A DNA stretch of 64,000 nt from JABMMZ01 sp040403495 (GTDB taxonomy: Bacteria > Bacteroidota > Bacteroidia > NS11-12g > UBA955): the NCBI GenBank assembly GCA_040403495.1, contig JBBAKM010000003.1:1-64000 (forward strand). The letters run 5' to 3'. The notes below the pieces were generated by a model. That model worked only from the letters and a program-made list of their open reading frames with translations. It was not told the origin of the DNA and ran no database searches. Numbering within the stretch: the first letter of the stretch is position 1; the number at the start of each line of letters is the position of its first letter. Of the stretch, positions 50,871 to 60,042 are shown piece after piece. The translations under genes were made by a program, and so were the position numbers.

Positions 50871-50906
50871 AAAAAAATGCCTTCAATAAATTGAAGGCAT
50901 TTTTTA
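50871..50906 (-). terminator. Bidirectional terminator after the type A cargo gene
   Basis: A 10-bp stem ATGCCTTCAA/TTGAAGGCAT (50877-50886 with 50891-50900) with loop TAAA and A/T-runs on both sides. Lies 22 bases after the stop of the large T9SS gene. Confidence 0.88.
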
Positions 50907-50927
50907 AATTTTAATTAAGGCTTATTT

Positions 50928-53900
50928 TTAATTAGCTAAAGTTACTTTTGAAACAGAAGTTACTCCGTCTACGGTCACTTTTACTAAATATACTCCACTT
51001 GATTCACTAGACAAATTAACTGTTAAAGCTCCTAAGTCAGAATTTTGACTGTAAACTTTAGCACCTAATACATTGTAAATTTCAACCTTCATTGCTTTGT
51101 TAGCTGAATGTTTGATTTCGAATGTTCCATTGTTTGGATTAGGGTAAATAGAAATACCATTTACTTTGTTTAATGAATTAACTGATGTATTAGCACTGAT
51201 TCTTTTTGTGATTTGACATTCACAACCGATAGAATTAGTTGCTTTCATTGTTACATTAAAGTTACCTGTGTAAGCAAATTTATAGGTAGAAACTGGCGTA
51301 GTACTGTATCCACCTTCACCAAAGAACCACTCATATTTGGTATAGGTAGTATTAGATGGTGTAAAGGTTAAATTCATAAATCCATTGTCCTTAGTGGTAA
51401 AGTCACAAGTAGGTGTTTCACTAACTGTAATGAATTGTTTTGCAGTATCTGTACATCCACCTGGGTATGTTGCTAACAATTTAACTTCGAACGTTTCTGT
51501 TTGTGGAACAGTGTATAATCTAACTGGTGCTGGCGTATTGTCAGTTCCATTTCCAAAATCCCAAAGGTATTGAATACCTGCTTTGTCTCCTTCAGTTAAG
51601 TTAACAAAACGAGCTGATTCACCTGAACAAATATCTTGAACAGTAAATTTGGCTTTTGGTTGAATTAACACATCCACTGTTTTGGTAATACTTGACTCAC
51701 AAGAGTTGGTATATTTAGACTTTAAAGTTACAGTTACTGGACCGTTTTGTGCCCAAGCTTTGTTAATTACATTGTTAGCTTGTGAAGTAAATCCATCACT
51801 GAATGTCCAAGTATAAACAGGATTAGGAACTGCTACTACTGAAGTATTGGTAAAGTTCGTTAATTTGTTATCACAGAATTGGTCACCTACAAAATTTGGA
51901 CGAGGTGTTGGCACTATTCTTACTTGTTTAGTGATTGAATCTTTACATTCAAATTCTGAAACTGAAATTAATTTAACATTATAAGTACCTGCAGTTGTGT
52001 AAGCATATTTTACATTATTTTGAGTTGTTAAGTATCCATTACCCATATTCCACAATGAACCTTTTAATCCTTGAGAAATGGTAGAAGTATTGATAAATTC
52101 AGCTTCAGTCAATTCACAAACATTTGAACTTGGTGCGATAAAGTTAGAAACTGGTTTTGCAAATACGTAAGCATTTTTTGTTAATGAGGCAACACAACCA
52201 TTAGCATCCGCAGTTAAAGTTACTCTATAAGAACCTGCTCTTGGGTAATTTTTAGATTGAGTTGCTGCCGAACTAGTGCTCACAATTGGAGAACCATCAC
52301 CAAAATCCCATTTATAGCTTAACGCTCCGTTAGCTACGAAAGTTGTATTAACAAATGTAAGAGCATTACCTTCACATCTGTTATTTACTCTGAAACCTAC
52401 TGTTGGCAATTCACCAACTTCTACAACAATAGTTGTATCTTTCTTAACTTTCCATGGGAAACTTGTAGCAACTAATTTTACATTGTATACACCTGATTGT
52501 TTGTATTCGTGAACTGGACTGTTTAAATCTGAACTATCCCCATCATCAAAATACCACATAAAGCTATTGTTTCCAGAATGTATAGTTGTTGTATTTTCGA
52601 AGAAAGTAGCTTCACCTAAACAAATTGATTGTGGGAATTTAAAGCCAGGTTTAGGAGTTGATGCTACCACTAAGGTTCTTATTACTGTTGAATCACAGAA
52701 ATGAGGACCTAAGTCTGAGTAATTTACAGAGAAAGTAATAAAACTATCTAAGAATTGTGTTTTAGGTACATAAGTAATAGTTCCAGGACCTGATGAACCA
52801 GGTGCTACAACCGTATATTCTGATGAAGGCACTACAACACCACCTCTTGTTCTTGCAACAACATTGTTAACAACCCAAGTGATATTATGATCAGCATTAA
52901 CAAATCCTGTAGGAGGATTTAATTGGTAAGTTAATGTTTTACCCACTTCAATAATATCAGGATTAGAAGGTAAGCCTAGTTTTACTTGACCTTGGAATGG
53001 CAATGCTGTAACTAGCTCTGCACCTGTAGGACGTGGTTTTACGGTTACGGTTAATGCAGTTCTTGTAGAATTTGTACATTGTGCTTTAGTCATTAATTCA
53101 ACATCTCCTGTATAAGGCGTAAAAACACCTGTTGAAGCAAATAAGCCATACCAATATGCACCACCTGTAATTGTTAAATCAGCGTTGGTATTTGATGTTG
53201 AACCAAATTTAGCCCATAAGTCGTTACCTGCACCAACTGTTGGGTCGGTTGTTACATAAAAACCATAGGTTGTACCTTGATTAAGCAATAAACTTCTTGT
53301 TGAAAGTCTTCCAAAAAATTGACCTCCTTGTGTAAAGTATCTTACTTGACCAGAATTAACTAAAGTCCAAGCATTCGCATTGTTTTGGAAACCAACATGA
53401 GTTCCTAATTTATAATATATTCTTAAATTCGTATTTTGGTAGTTCCAATACAATCTAACCGTAATACTATCTACTAAAACACTTTTAGTTGTAGTAACGT
53501 TAAATGTATATCCATTGAATTGCGTTGCTTGCGCTGACAAAATCGAAGTTCCACCAAATCCTAAACCTATGTTACTTGTTCCTCCAAATTTCATGGATTG
53601 TGCAAAAAATGTTCTATTGGAGGTTAAATAAGGCCCTTGAATATTTCGACCTACACCCAAGAGGTTTCCTCCCGTTGATTGGTCAAACCAAAGTATAGAA
53701 TCTGCACTTGAATTTGGCGTGGCCCTTAGTCGAGGGAAACCATTTCCGCACTGAACAAAATTGGTAGTTGTAGGTGGAAGGGGATTTCCTAAAAAGAAGA
53801 AACTTGTTCTAAGTGTATCATTTTCTGCAATAGAATCAGTTTGGTTATTAGGACGGTGAGTCCATACTCTGAAACGGTACATTGTATTAGCCGTTAATGA

Positions 53901-54617
53901 CATATTGGTTATCAATCTAAGAGTAGTATCTCTGTTAGGTCTTAAGCGACTTTGAACATAAAAAGGTGTTTGAGTTACTCCGTTCACTGACCAATACAAT
54001 CTAAAACTATCAACTCTAGTTGTACCAAAATTGGTCATTCTAGCGTCAAAAGTTTGAGTAAAATTACATAAATCGGGAGTAGTTATACCTGTAACACCCA
54101 TGTCATTTGGTTTAGATGGTTTTTCGAAAATCACCGTAATACGTTGTGTTGGTCCACCGCAAGTATTTGAATTTACTCCACCCCAGTTTTGATTACCAGC
54201 ATTAATTTGAGGCCTTACACTCCAACCAACATTACAAGCACAGATACTTGAAGCTGAATTGATATTCAACTCAGGACCTGCACCACAATTTCCTACTGAC
54301 CATACAAAACTTCCGCAAGTTGCATTGTAAGTAGTTGCATTTCTTAACGCTGCCGCTAAGCGCCTAACGATTGTTCTGTCAGTACAAGTTCTGCCTGTTT
54401 GGTCTAAAGTACCTCTAACTGTTACCCTTAATAAAGTTTGAGTTGAGGTATCTAATGCACTTCTAAAAGTACCCCAATTATCCCATTGGGAGGTTCCTGC
54501 AGCGTATCCAGAACCTTGGGTAAAGGTATCTGAATAAATAATGTTTTGTGAATTTGCATTATTACTGTAAAGTAAAAAGCAAAGCATCGGGAGAATTAAT
54601 TGTATAATTTTTTTCAT
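50928..54617 (-). CDS. T9SS type A cargo protein with six PKD domains
   Basis: 1229 residues. Signal peptide MKKIIQLILPMLCFLLYSNNANSQ. The N-terminal 650 residues are Asn/Thr/Gly-rich with Cys pairs and Ig-like segments. Then six consecutive PKD-type domains (about 655-1140) follow, with cores such as FMWYFDDGDSSDLNSPVHEY, YKWDFGDGSPIV, YTWTFSDGFTSQANNVI and YLWDFGNGTDNTPAPVRLY. The type A sorting domain ends the protein: ISIYPNPNNGTFEIKHSANK, MKVEIYNVLGAKVYSQN, SGVYLVKVTVDG. The T9SS would export it and probably attach it to A-LPS. No catalytic domain seen; an adhesive or structural surface role is the best guess. Confidence 0.9.
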   Translation of the reverse strand: MKKIIQLILPMLCFLLYSNNANSQNIIYSDTFTQGSGYAAGTSQWDNWGTFRSALDTSTQTLLRVTVRGTLDQTGRTCTDRTIVRRLAAALRNATTYNATCGSFVWSVGNCGAGPELNINSASSICACNVGWSVRPQINAGNQNWGGVNSNTCGGPTQRITVIFEKPSKPNDMGVTGITTPDLCNFTQTFDARMTNFGTTRVDSFRLYWSVNGVTQTPFYVQSRLRPNRDTTLRLITNMSLTANTMYRFRVWTHRPNNQTDSIAENDTLRTSFFFLGNPLPPTTTNFVQCGNGFPRLRATPNSSADSILWFDQSTGGNLLGVGRNIQGPYLTSNRTFFAQSMKFGGTSNIGLGFGGTSILSAQATQFNGYTFNVTTTKSVLVDSITVRLYWNYQNTNLRIYYKLGTHVGFQNNANAWTLVNSGQVRYFTQGGQFFGRLSTRSLLLNQGTTYGFYVTTDPTVGAGNDLWAKFGSTSNTNADLTITGGAYWYGLFASTGVFTPYTGDVELMTKAQCTNSTRTALTVTVKPRPTGAELVTALPFQGQVKLGLPSNPDIIEVGKTLTYQLNPPTGFVNADHNITWVVNNVVARTRGGVVVPSSEYTVVAPGSSGPGTITYVPKTQFLDSFITFSVNYSDLGPHFCDSTVIRTLVVASTPKPGFKFPQSICLGEATFFENTTTIHSGNNSFMWYFDDGDSSDLNSPVHEYKQSGVYNVKLVATSFPWKVKKDTTIVVEVGELPTVGFRVNNRCEGNALTFVNTTFVANGALSYKWDFGDGSPIVSTSSAATQSKNYPRAGSYRVTLTADANGCVASLTKNAYVFAKPVSNFIAPSSNVCELTEAEFINTSTISQGLKGSLWNMGNGYLTTQNNVKYAYTTAGTYNVKLISVSEFECKDSITKQVRIVPTPRPNFVGDQFCDNKLTNFTNTSVVAVPNPVYTWTFSDGFTSQANNVINKAWAQNGPVTVTLKSKYTNSCESSITKTVDVLIQPKAKFTVQDICSGESARFVNLTEGDKAGIQYLWDFGNGTDNTPAPVRLYTVPQTETFEVKLLATYPGGCTDTAKQFITVSETPTCDFTTKDNGFMNLTFTPSNTTYTKYEWFFGEGGYSTTPVSTYKFAYTGNFNVTMKATNSIGCECQITKRISANTSVNSLNKVNGISIYPNPNNGTFEIKHSANKAMKVEIYNVLGAKVYSQNSDLGALTVNLSSESSGVYLVKVTVDGVTSVSKVTLAN

Positions 54618-54627
54618 ATTGAAACTT

Positions 54628-54694
54628 TTTCAGGGCACTAAAGTAATATGTTTTTTGAAAATTCAAAAAATATTTTTTTAAACAAACCCTGAAA
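54628..54694. repeat. Nested inverted repeats in the cargo-gene promoter region
   Basis: Outer arms TTTCAGGG (54628-54635) and CCCTGAAA (54687-54694); inner hairpin TTTTTTGAA/TTCAAAAAA (54651-54659 with 54662-54670). The inner hairpin overlaps the spacer and the TTTG element of the promoter on the minus strand. Confidence 0.6.
54638..54667 (-). promoter_or_regulatory. Possible promoter of the type A cargo gene
   Basis: Minus strand TTTG (54664-54667), 18 bases, TACTTTAG (54638-54645), one mismatch to TAnnTTTG. Leader of about 14 bases to the ATG at 54617. It lies inside the nested inverted repeats, so folding or a protein bound there could regulate it. Confidence 0.4.
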
Positions 54695-54759
54695 GATATT
54701 AAAATATAAGAAAAATGACAAAAAAATGACGAAAAAGGCGAAAAACCTAAAACAAATAT

Positions 54760-55224
54760 CTACAAAAGTTGTAGTGCTGTCGCAGCTGCCTCTACCCCTT
54801 TGTTGCCATGCTGTCCGCCTGAACGGTCAATGGCTTGCTGTAAAGTATCAGTGGTTAAAACCCCAAATATTATGGGCAGTTCGTTGTCTAAACTAACCCT
54901 CATAATGCCATTTGCAGTGGCATCACATATAAAATCAAAATGTCTTGTTTCTCCTTGAATGACACAACCCAAACAAATGACTGCATCAAGCTTTTTTACC
55001 TTGAGAATTCTTTGAGCTCCAAAGGGCAATTCAAAAGTTCCAGGAACTTCGTTAATTATAATATCTTCACGATTTACATTAGCAGAAAGAAGTGTATTTA
55101 CCGCTCCTTCTAACAATGCATTAGTTATAGAATCATTCCATTTAGAAACGACAATTCCTATCTTTTTGCCTGCACCATTTGGCAGACTCTTAATCTCTGA
55201 GAGATTTTGGTGAACCGAAGACAT
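54760..55224 (-). CDS. ribH: 6,7-dimethyl-8-ribityllumazine synthase
   Basis: Penultimate enzyme of riboflavin synthesis. 154 residues. Family motifs: GIVVSKWNDSITNALLEGAV, VPGTFELPFGAQRIL, VICLGCVIQGETRHFDFICD (with the active-site His) and FGVLTTDTLQQAIDRSGGQH with GNKGVEAAATAL. No other rib genes nearby. It starts 6 bases after the TPR gene and is followed by the long AT-rich region before the cargo gene. Confidence 0.97.
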   Translation of the reverse strand: MSSVHQNLSEIKSLPNGAGKKIGIVVSKWNDSITNALLEGAVNTLLSANVNREDIIINEVPGTFELPFGAQRILKVKKLDAVICLGCVIQGETRHFDFICDATANGIMRVSLDNELPIIFGVLTTDTLQQAIDRSGGQHGNKGVEAAATALQLL

Positions 55225-55229
55225 TTGTC

Positions 55230-55946
55230 TTAGTAGTTGTCAGTTTTAGCTTTAGCTCTTGCTATATACTTCTCTATTTCCAATAACTCTTCGCTTTCCG
55301 GAAATTCTTCTTTCAAACTTGTGTATATATCTAAAGCTTTGCTCCATTCATTTTTCTTTTCATAAACACGGGCCGCTTTTTTCGACCACCATAGTTTTGA
55401 AAACTCATTTTCAGAAGCATTTATTGCTTTATTGTAGTGCTTTAACCCTGCTTCTAAATCTTTGTTCTCTACATGTGCATCTCCCAATAAACCAATAGCT
55501 TGTGGTTTCATTATTTTATCTGAAAACGACACATCTTCCAAAAATTCGATTGCTTTTTTTGCATCACCTTTATAAAGATATGAAGCACCAGTCATGTAAG
55601 CAGCCAAATGGCCAGCTTTAGTACCACTAAATTCATCTGCCAATGCAGGTCCTTTTTTAATAACAGCATTGAAAGAATCGTTGTCAAAATCTTGTTGTGT
55701 TTGAATAATAGCAACTAAACCTCTTTTTTCTAGTGGCATTTTGTATAAAAATTGGTAAGCAATTACACCTACTAACAATAATAATAGAGCGCTAACGCCA
55801 TATACCAATGTCTTATTTTGGGTGTTAATCCAAGCCTTAATTCTATCAACAAATAGACTAACAGACGATGGTCCACTAGATTCTGTTTGTTCAGTTTCGT
55901 TTACTTCAATTTCTTGATTGTTGTCTTCAATATCTTGTTGTGTCAT
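55230..55946 (-). CDS. TPR-containing membrane protein (YfgM-like)
   Basis: 238 residues. An acidic cytoplasmic N-terminus (IEDNNQEIEVNETEQTE), one membrane helix (TLVYGVSALLLLLVGVIAYQ, about 45-64) and a periplasmic TPR region (GHLAAYMTGASYLYKGDAKK, AIGLLGDAHVENKDLEAGLK, KAARVYEKKNEWSKALDIYT). The layout resembles YfgM/BamD-like ancillary proteins that help chaperones at the Sec translocon. Function not established in this phylum. It lies between pdhA (47 bases upstream) and ribH. Confidence 0.82.
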   Translation of the reverse strand: MTQQDIEDNNQEIEVNETEQTESSGPSSVSLFVDRIKAWINTQNKTLVYGVSALLLLLVGVIAYQFLYKMPLEKRGLVAIIQTQQDFDNDSFNAVIKKGPALADEFSGTKAGHLAAYMTGASYLYKGDAKKAIEFLEDVSFSDKIMKPQAIGLLGDAHVENKDLEAGLKHYNKAINASENEFSKLWWSKKAARVYEKKNEWSKALDIYTSLKEEFPESEELLEIEKYIARAKAKTDNY

Positions 55947-55993
55947 TGTATGAATTTTCTGATAAAAGGTTGCAAAAATACACTTTTTTTTAA

Positions 55994-56995
55994 TTAATCC
56001 ATTATAAATGGATAATCTCCGTCATAAACATCGCTAAATAGCTCACTTGCATCAGGATACGGAGAGTTTTCTGCAAATTCTACTGATTTATTTACTGTTT
56101 CTATGATGGATTCTTCTATTTTTTCCAAGTCTGCTTCACTTGCAAATTTATTTTTAAGTATGGTTTCTTTGGTAGTTTCGATTGGATCTAATGATTTGTA
56201 ATGAGCCAATTCTTCTTTGGTACGGTAACTAGCTGGATCGCTCATACTGTGACCTTTGTAACGGTATGTTTTAATTTCTAAGAAGGTAGGACCATCGCCT
56301 CTTCTTGCTCTATCTGCCGCTTCTTTAATAGCATCATGAACGGTTTCACATTTCATTCCGTCTACTTGAAAAGAAGGCATGTCATAAGCAGAACCTATTT
56401 TATAAATATCCAATACATTCGTTGTTCTTTCAACGGAAGTTCCCATTGCATAGTCATTGTTTTCACAAATAAAGATTACAGGAAGTTTCCATAACATCGC
56501 CATATTAAATGTTTCGTGAAGAGCACCTTGTCTTACGGCACCATCACCCATGAAACAAACACATAAATTTTTAGTTCCATTGTATTGTTCAGCAAAAGCC
56601 AAACCAGCACCTAATGGAATTTGACCTCCTACGATACCATGTCCACCAACAAAATTATGTTCTTTAGAGAAAAAGTGCATACTTCCACCTTTACCTTTGG
56701 TACAACCCGTCGCTTTACCATATAATTCTGCCATACAAGCATCTGCACTAACACCCAATGCCAAAGCATGACCGTGGTCTCTGTAGGCTGTTATAAACTT
56801 ATCGTCTTTTGTTGTGGCAGTAACCATTCCAGCTACAATAGCCTCCTGTCCAATGTATAGATGACAAAATCCTTTTATTTTCTGTTGACCGTATAATTGA
56901 GCTGATTTTTCCTCAAATTTTCTGATTAACAGCATTATTTCGTACCATTTTAGGTAAGTTTCTTTATTAAAATTTATCTTTGCAGCCTTCGCCAT
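55994..56995 (-). CDS. pdhA: Pyruvate dehydrogenase E1 component subunit alpha
   Basis: Decarboxylates pyruvate with thiamine diphosphate. 333 residues. TPP motif GDG at CFMGDGAVRQGALHETFNMA ending ICENNDYAMGT; GGHGIVGGQIPLGAGLAFAE; phosphorylation-loop-like YRYKGHSMSDPASYRTKEEL; N-terminal FCHLYIGQEAIVAGM. E1 beta and E2 are not adjacent. It needs lipoylated E2, supplied by LipB (15571). Confidence 0.95.
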   Translation of the reverse strand: MAKAAKINFNKETYLKWYEIMLLIRKFEEKSAQLYGQQKIKGFCHLYIGQEAIVAGMVTATTKDDKFITAYRDHGHALALGVSADACMAELYGKATGCTKGKGGSMHFFSKEHNFVGGHGIVGGQIPLGAGLAFAEQYNGTKNLCVCFMGDGAVRQGALHETFNMAMLWKLPVIFICENNDYAMGTSVERTTNVLDIYKIGSAYDMPSFQVDGMKCETVHDAIKEAADRARRGDGPTFLEIKTYRYKGHSMSDPASYRTKEELAHYKSLDPIETTKETILKNKFASEADLEKIEESIIETVNKSVEFAENSPYPDASELFSDVYDGDYPFIMD

Positions 56996-57014
56996 GATTT
57001 TTAAAAATTAACGG

Positions 57015-57046
57015 CAAAAGTAATCAAATATATTTATCAATACAAA
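57015..57046 (-). promoter_or_regulatory. Promoter of pdhA
   Basis: Minus strand TTTG (57043-57046), 20 bases, TACTTTTG (57015-57022): full match to the consensus. The TTTG element ends 2 bases from the divergent recF GTG, so the promoter region and the recF start are nearly contiguous. Confidence 0.65.
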
Positions 57047-57048
57047 AA

Positions 57049-58125
57049 GTGCGAATAAACAATTTATCAATTTATCAATTTAAGAACCATAAAGACTTTA
57101 AGATTGACTTAAATACAGATATAACATGCATTACGGGAAAGAATGGTCAAGGTAAAACAAATTTGCTAGATGCCATTTTCATGTTGAGTGCATGCAAAAG
57201 TTATTTTAACGCCATAGACTATCAATTGATTTTACATGGAGAAACTACTGCTGCCTTAAATGCTGAATTTTACAATGGACAGCAGCTTGATATACAGCTT
57301 ATTATAGAGCAAGGCAAAAAGAAGAAACTAAAATTAAATTGTAAACAATACGACAAACTTATTCACCATATTGGTTTAATAAATGTAGTAATTATTACCC
57401 CAGACGACATTGAACTTATCAAAGGGAATAGCGATGAAAGAAGAAAATTTATCGACCTTATGATTAGTCAAACCGATAGAGTGTATTTAAATCACCTTTC
57501 CGAATATCACAAACTATTAGACCAACGCAACCGACAGTTAAAATTATTTGCCGACCATCAGCACTTTGATTCTATAATATTAGAAAGTTTTAATGAAAGA
57601 ATGTTGGCCCCTTGTGAATACATTCATCAAAAAAGACAACTTGTATTAAAAGAAATTCAGGCCGCTTTCAACCAATATTACCGTTCATTTAAGTCGGGGA
57701 AAGAAGAAGTTGTATTAAAATACGAAAGTGCTTTAAACTCAGATTCTTTTGAAACGTTATTAAAATCGAGTTTAAACAAGGACTTGGCTATACAAAGAAC
57801 GAGTGTGGGCATCCACAAGGATGATATTTTATTTGAAATAAATGGTTATCCACTCAAAAAATTTGGTTCTCAGGGGCAGAATAAATCATTTATTATTGCT
57901 TTAAAATTGGCACAATATCAATTTTTAGCAGAAACAGTCAAACAATCCCCAATCTTATTATTAGATGATATTTTTGAAAAAATAGACGAGGAACGCGCCG
58001 AAAAACTTATTCATTTAATTTCTCAAGAGTCATTTGGACAAATCATCATAACAGACACACATGCAGAAAGGATGAGAAAATATTTTGAAAACAGTAATAA
58101 AAGCACCAAATTCGTAGAGTTATAA
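57049..58125 (+). CDS. recF: DNA replication and repair protein RecF
   Basis: ABC-type ATPase that loads RecA at gaps. 358 residues. N-terminus INNLSIYQFKNHKDFKIDLN, Walker A ITGKNGQGKTNLLDAIFML, the FGSQGQNKSFIIALKLAQ signature helix and Walker B SPILLLDDIFEKIDEERAEK with the D-loop. The start is GTG (57049), giving the usual short N-terminus; no promoter was recognised. Followed after 2 bases by a DUF721 gene, an arrangement seen in many bacteria (recF-DUF721). Confidence 0.96.
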   Translation: MRINNLSIYQFKNHKDFKIDLNTDITCITGKNGQGKTNLLDAIFMLSACKSYFNAIDYQLILHGETTAALNAEFYNGQQLDIQLIIEQGKKKKLKLNCKQYDKLIHHIGLINVVIITPDDIELIKGNSDERRKFIDLMISQTDRVYLNHLSEYHKLLDQRNRQLKLFADHQHFDSIILESFNERMLAPCEYIHQKRQLVLKEIQAAFNQYYRSFKSGKEEVVLKYESALNSDSFETLLKSSLNKDLAIQRTSVGIHKDDILFEINGYPLKKFGSQGQNKSFIIALKLAQYQFLAETVKQSPILLLDDIFEKIDEERAEKLIHLISQESFGQIIITDTHAERMRKYFENSNKSTKFVEL

Positions 58126-58127
58126 GT

Positions 58128-58421
58128 ATGAAAAAGACCAATCATTTATTTACTATATCAGAAGCTTTGGATTTGATAACAAAGGACAAGCGAATGACTA
58201 AGGGACTAACCGAAAGTGTTATTAAAGAAAAATGGGCTGAAATGATGGGCAAAACCATTGCCGAACATACTACATTATTGTACGTGAAAGACCGCATACT
58301 TTATCTTTATTTTAATTCATCTGTAATTAAAAGTGAAGTCAACCTTAGCAAACACAAAGTGATAGAAATTGTTAACGAAACCATAGGAGAAAGTACCATT
58401 ACAGACGTTATTGTAAAATAA
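58128..58421 (+). CDS. DUF721 / DciA-like protein
   Basis: 97 residues. Contains VIKEKWAEMMGKTIAEHTTL and YVKDRILYLYFNSSVIKSEV, the pattern of DUF721. DciA, the replicative helicase loader of many bacteria, belongs to this family. Location next to recF supports a role at replication forks, but the function here is inferred. Two bases after recF and two before the next ATG. Confidence 0.85.
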   Translation: MKKTNHLFTISEALDLITKDKRMTKGLTESVIKEKWAEMMGKTIAEHTTLLYVKDRILYLYFNSSVIKSEVNLSKHKVIEIVNETIGESTITDVIVK

Positions 58422-58423
58422 TT

Positions 58424-59062
58424 ATGGCTATAAAAGTTAAACCACATACAGCGGGTTGGTTATTGTTCATTGTTTATTCTGTTGGTTATGCAGGCTTTCA
58501 GTTTTCTGAAACCAAGGGATTGATGCGCGAACTTATTTGGGTGAATTTGCTGTTGACATTAATCGTGTTGTTAATTTATCACAAAAAATGGGACAAAAAT
58601 TTCATTTTAACCTCTTTATTTTTAGCTTTTGTGGGGTATGGTTTAGAGGTTGTGGGAGTAAAAACAGGACTTATTTTTGGCGAATATGCTTACGGACCAA
58701 CCTTGGGTTTTAAGTATTGGAATACTCCAATAATGATGGGAGTAACATGGATTACCACCTTATATTTAAGTCGACAAATTGCAGAATCATTGGTAAAAGA
58801 CCCTTTTTTACATTGCTTAATTGCTGCATCATTAATGGTATTATTAGATTTCTTTATCGAGCCATTTGCTATTAAACAATACATGTGGGCTTGGAAAAAC
58901 ACAACAGTGCCAATTCACAATTACATAGGTTGGTTCATCAGTGGATTTGTGCTGCATTACATCTTTTTAAAATTCACTAAATTCCCTCAGAACAAACTGT
59001 CTTTAGCTATCTATATCATTCAACTTGGATTTTTTTTAGCCTTATTCTTATCGAAAAATTAG
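58424..59062 (+). CDS. Carotenoid biosynthesis protein (CruF-like, DUF422)
   Basis: 212 residues, six or seven membrane helices. Motifs of the CruF/DUF422 family are visible: VGYGLEVVGVKTGLIFGEYA YGPTLG in part, NTPIMMGVTWITTLYL, LLDFFIEPFAIKQYMWAW and VPIHNYIGWFISGFVLHYIF. CruF acts as a gamma-carotene 1',2'-hydratase in cyanobacteria; the exact reaction here is not known. No other crt genes are visible, so the pathway lies elsewhere. It forms a tight cluster with recF and DUF721. Confidence 0.85.
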   Translation: MAIKVKPHTAGWLLFIVYSVGYAGFQFSETKGLMRELIWVNLLLTLIVLLIYHKKWDKNFILTSLFLAFVGYGLEVVGVKTGLIFGEYAYGPTLGFKYWNTPIMMGVTWITTLYLSRQIAESLVKDPFLHCLIAASLMVLLDFFIEPFAIKQYMWAWKNTTVPIHNYIGWFISGFVLHYIFLKFTKFPQNKLSLAIYIIQLGFFLALFLSKN

Positions 59063-59083
59063 TACACAAATAACAAAATGTAT

Positions 59084-59091
59084 TACATTCG
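59084..59091 (+). promoter_or_regulatory. Variant -7 box (TACATTCG) before the peroxiredoxin gene
   Basis: TAnnTTCG, one base off the TAnnTTTG consensus and like the boxes at 23207 and 61110. 25 bases before ATG 59117. Tentative. Confidence 0.3.
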
Positions 59092-59116
59092 TAAATTAAT
59101 TTAAAAAAAAAGAAAA

Positions 59117-59578
59117 ATGAGTTTACAAATAGGAAATACTGCCCCAGATTTTACGCTTTACAATACTGAAAAACAAGCTATCAAATTATCAGAATTAAAA
59201 GGTCACAATGTAGTTTTATTGTTTTTCCCATTGGCATTTACCTCTACATGCACCAAAGAACTTTGTGGTGTTAGAGATGACATTGCCAACTACGAAGGAC
59301 TGAATGCAAGAGTTTTTGGTATTTCTGTCGATTCGATTTTTTCATTAGGTCAATTTAAAAAAGAACAAGGATTAAATTTTGACTTATTAAGCGACTTCAA
59401 TAAAGAGGCTTCAACTGCATATGGTTGTTTGTATGATCAGTTTGTTTTGGAAATGAAAGGTGTATCCAAACGTTCTGCTTTTTTGATAGACGCTAATGGC
59501 ATTATTCAATATGCAGAAGTATTAGAGAGTGCTGGCGATATTCCTGATTTAGAATTATTAAAATCACACATAAAGTAA
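59117..59578 (+). CDS. Peroxiredoxin (AhpC/TSA family, BCP/AhpE-like)
   Basis: 153 residues, cytoplasmic. Reduces peroxides. Thioredoxin fold with IGNTAPDFTLYNTEKQAIKL and the peroxidatic Cys in FPLAFTSTCTKELCGVRDDI (about residue 46). A second Cys five residues later (C-x4-C) would fit a BCP/PrxQ-type resolving Cys; a further Cys is in AYGCLYDQF. The conserved Arg is in KRSAFLIDANGI. First gene of a run with NfeD and FloA, but spacing (2 bases) suggests only position, not function. Confidence 0.92.
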   Translation: MSLQIGNTAPDFTLYNTEKQAIKLSELKGHNVVLLFFPLAFTSTCTKELCGVRDDIANYEGLNARVFGISVDSIFSLGQFKKEQGLNFDLLSDFNKEASTAYGCLYDQFVLEMKGVSKRSAFLIDANGIIQYAEVLESAGDIPDLELLKSHIK

Positions 59579-59580
59579 AC

Positions 59581-60042
59581 ATGATGACATCGTTAATTAT
59601 TATTTTAATCATTTTAGGACTAGCTTTAATTTTGTTAGAACTATTTGTAACGCCTGGATTTATAACTGGTTTATTAGGAGGTGCAGCTTGGCTTTATGCT
59701 TTGTATAAAATATACACATTATATGGCACTTCATCTGGACACTTGGCATTATTAGGTTTACTATTGTTATTAATTGCAAGTATTATTATTGCTTTAAAAA
59801 GCGGCATTTGGAACAGAGCATCACTCAAAGAAAATATAGATGGTAAAGTTAATAATCTTCCGCCTGTAAATGTGGGAGATAAGGGCTATACAACAAGTTT
59901 TATTAGACCTATGGGACAGGCTATTGTTAACAATTACGACATAGAAGTTAGCAGCATGGGAGAAATGATACCATCTGGTGCAACCATTGAAATCATTAAA
60001 ATTGAAAATACAAAAATTTATATAAAACAAACCACAATATGA
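59581..60042 (+). CDS. NfeD-like membrane protein
   Basis: 153 residues. Two or three N-terminal membrane helices (LIIILIILGLALILLELFVTP, GGAAWLYALYKIYTLYG, LALLGLLLLLIASIIIALKS; cited in part) and a C-terminal OB-fold (about 85-153; VGDKGYTTSFIRPMGQAIVN, IEVSSMGEMIPSGATIEIIK). Short NfeD form without the ClpP-like protease part. It is paired with floA with a 4-base overlap (ATGA); NfeD and flotillin-like proteins act together in membrane microdomains. Confidence 0.9.
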   Translation: MMTSLIIILIILGLALILLELFVTPGFITGLLGGAAWLYALYKIYTLYGTSSGHLALLGLLLLLIASIIIALKSGIWNRASLKENIDGKVNNLPPVNVGDKGYTTSFIRPMGQAIVNNYDIEVSSMGEMIPSGATIEIIKIENTKIYIKQTTI

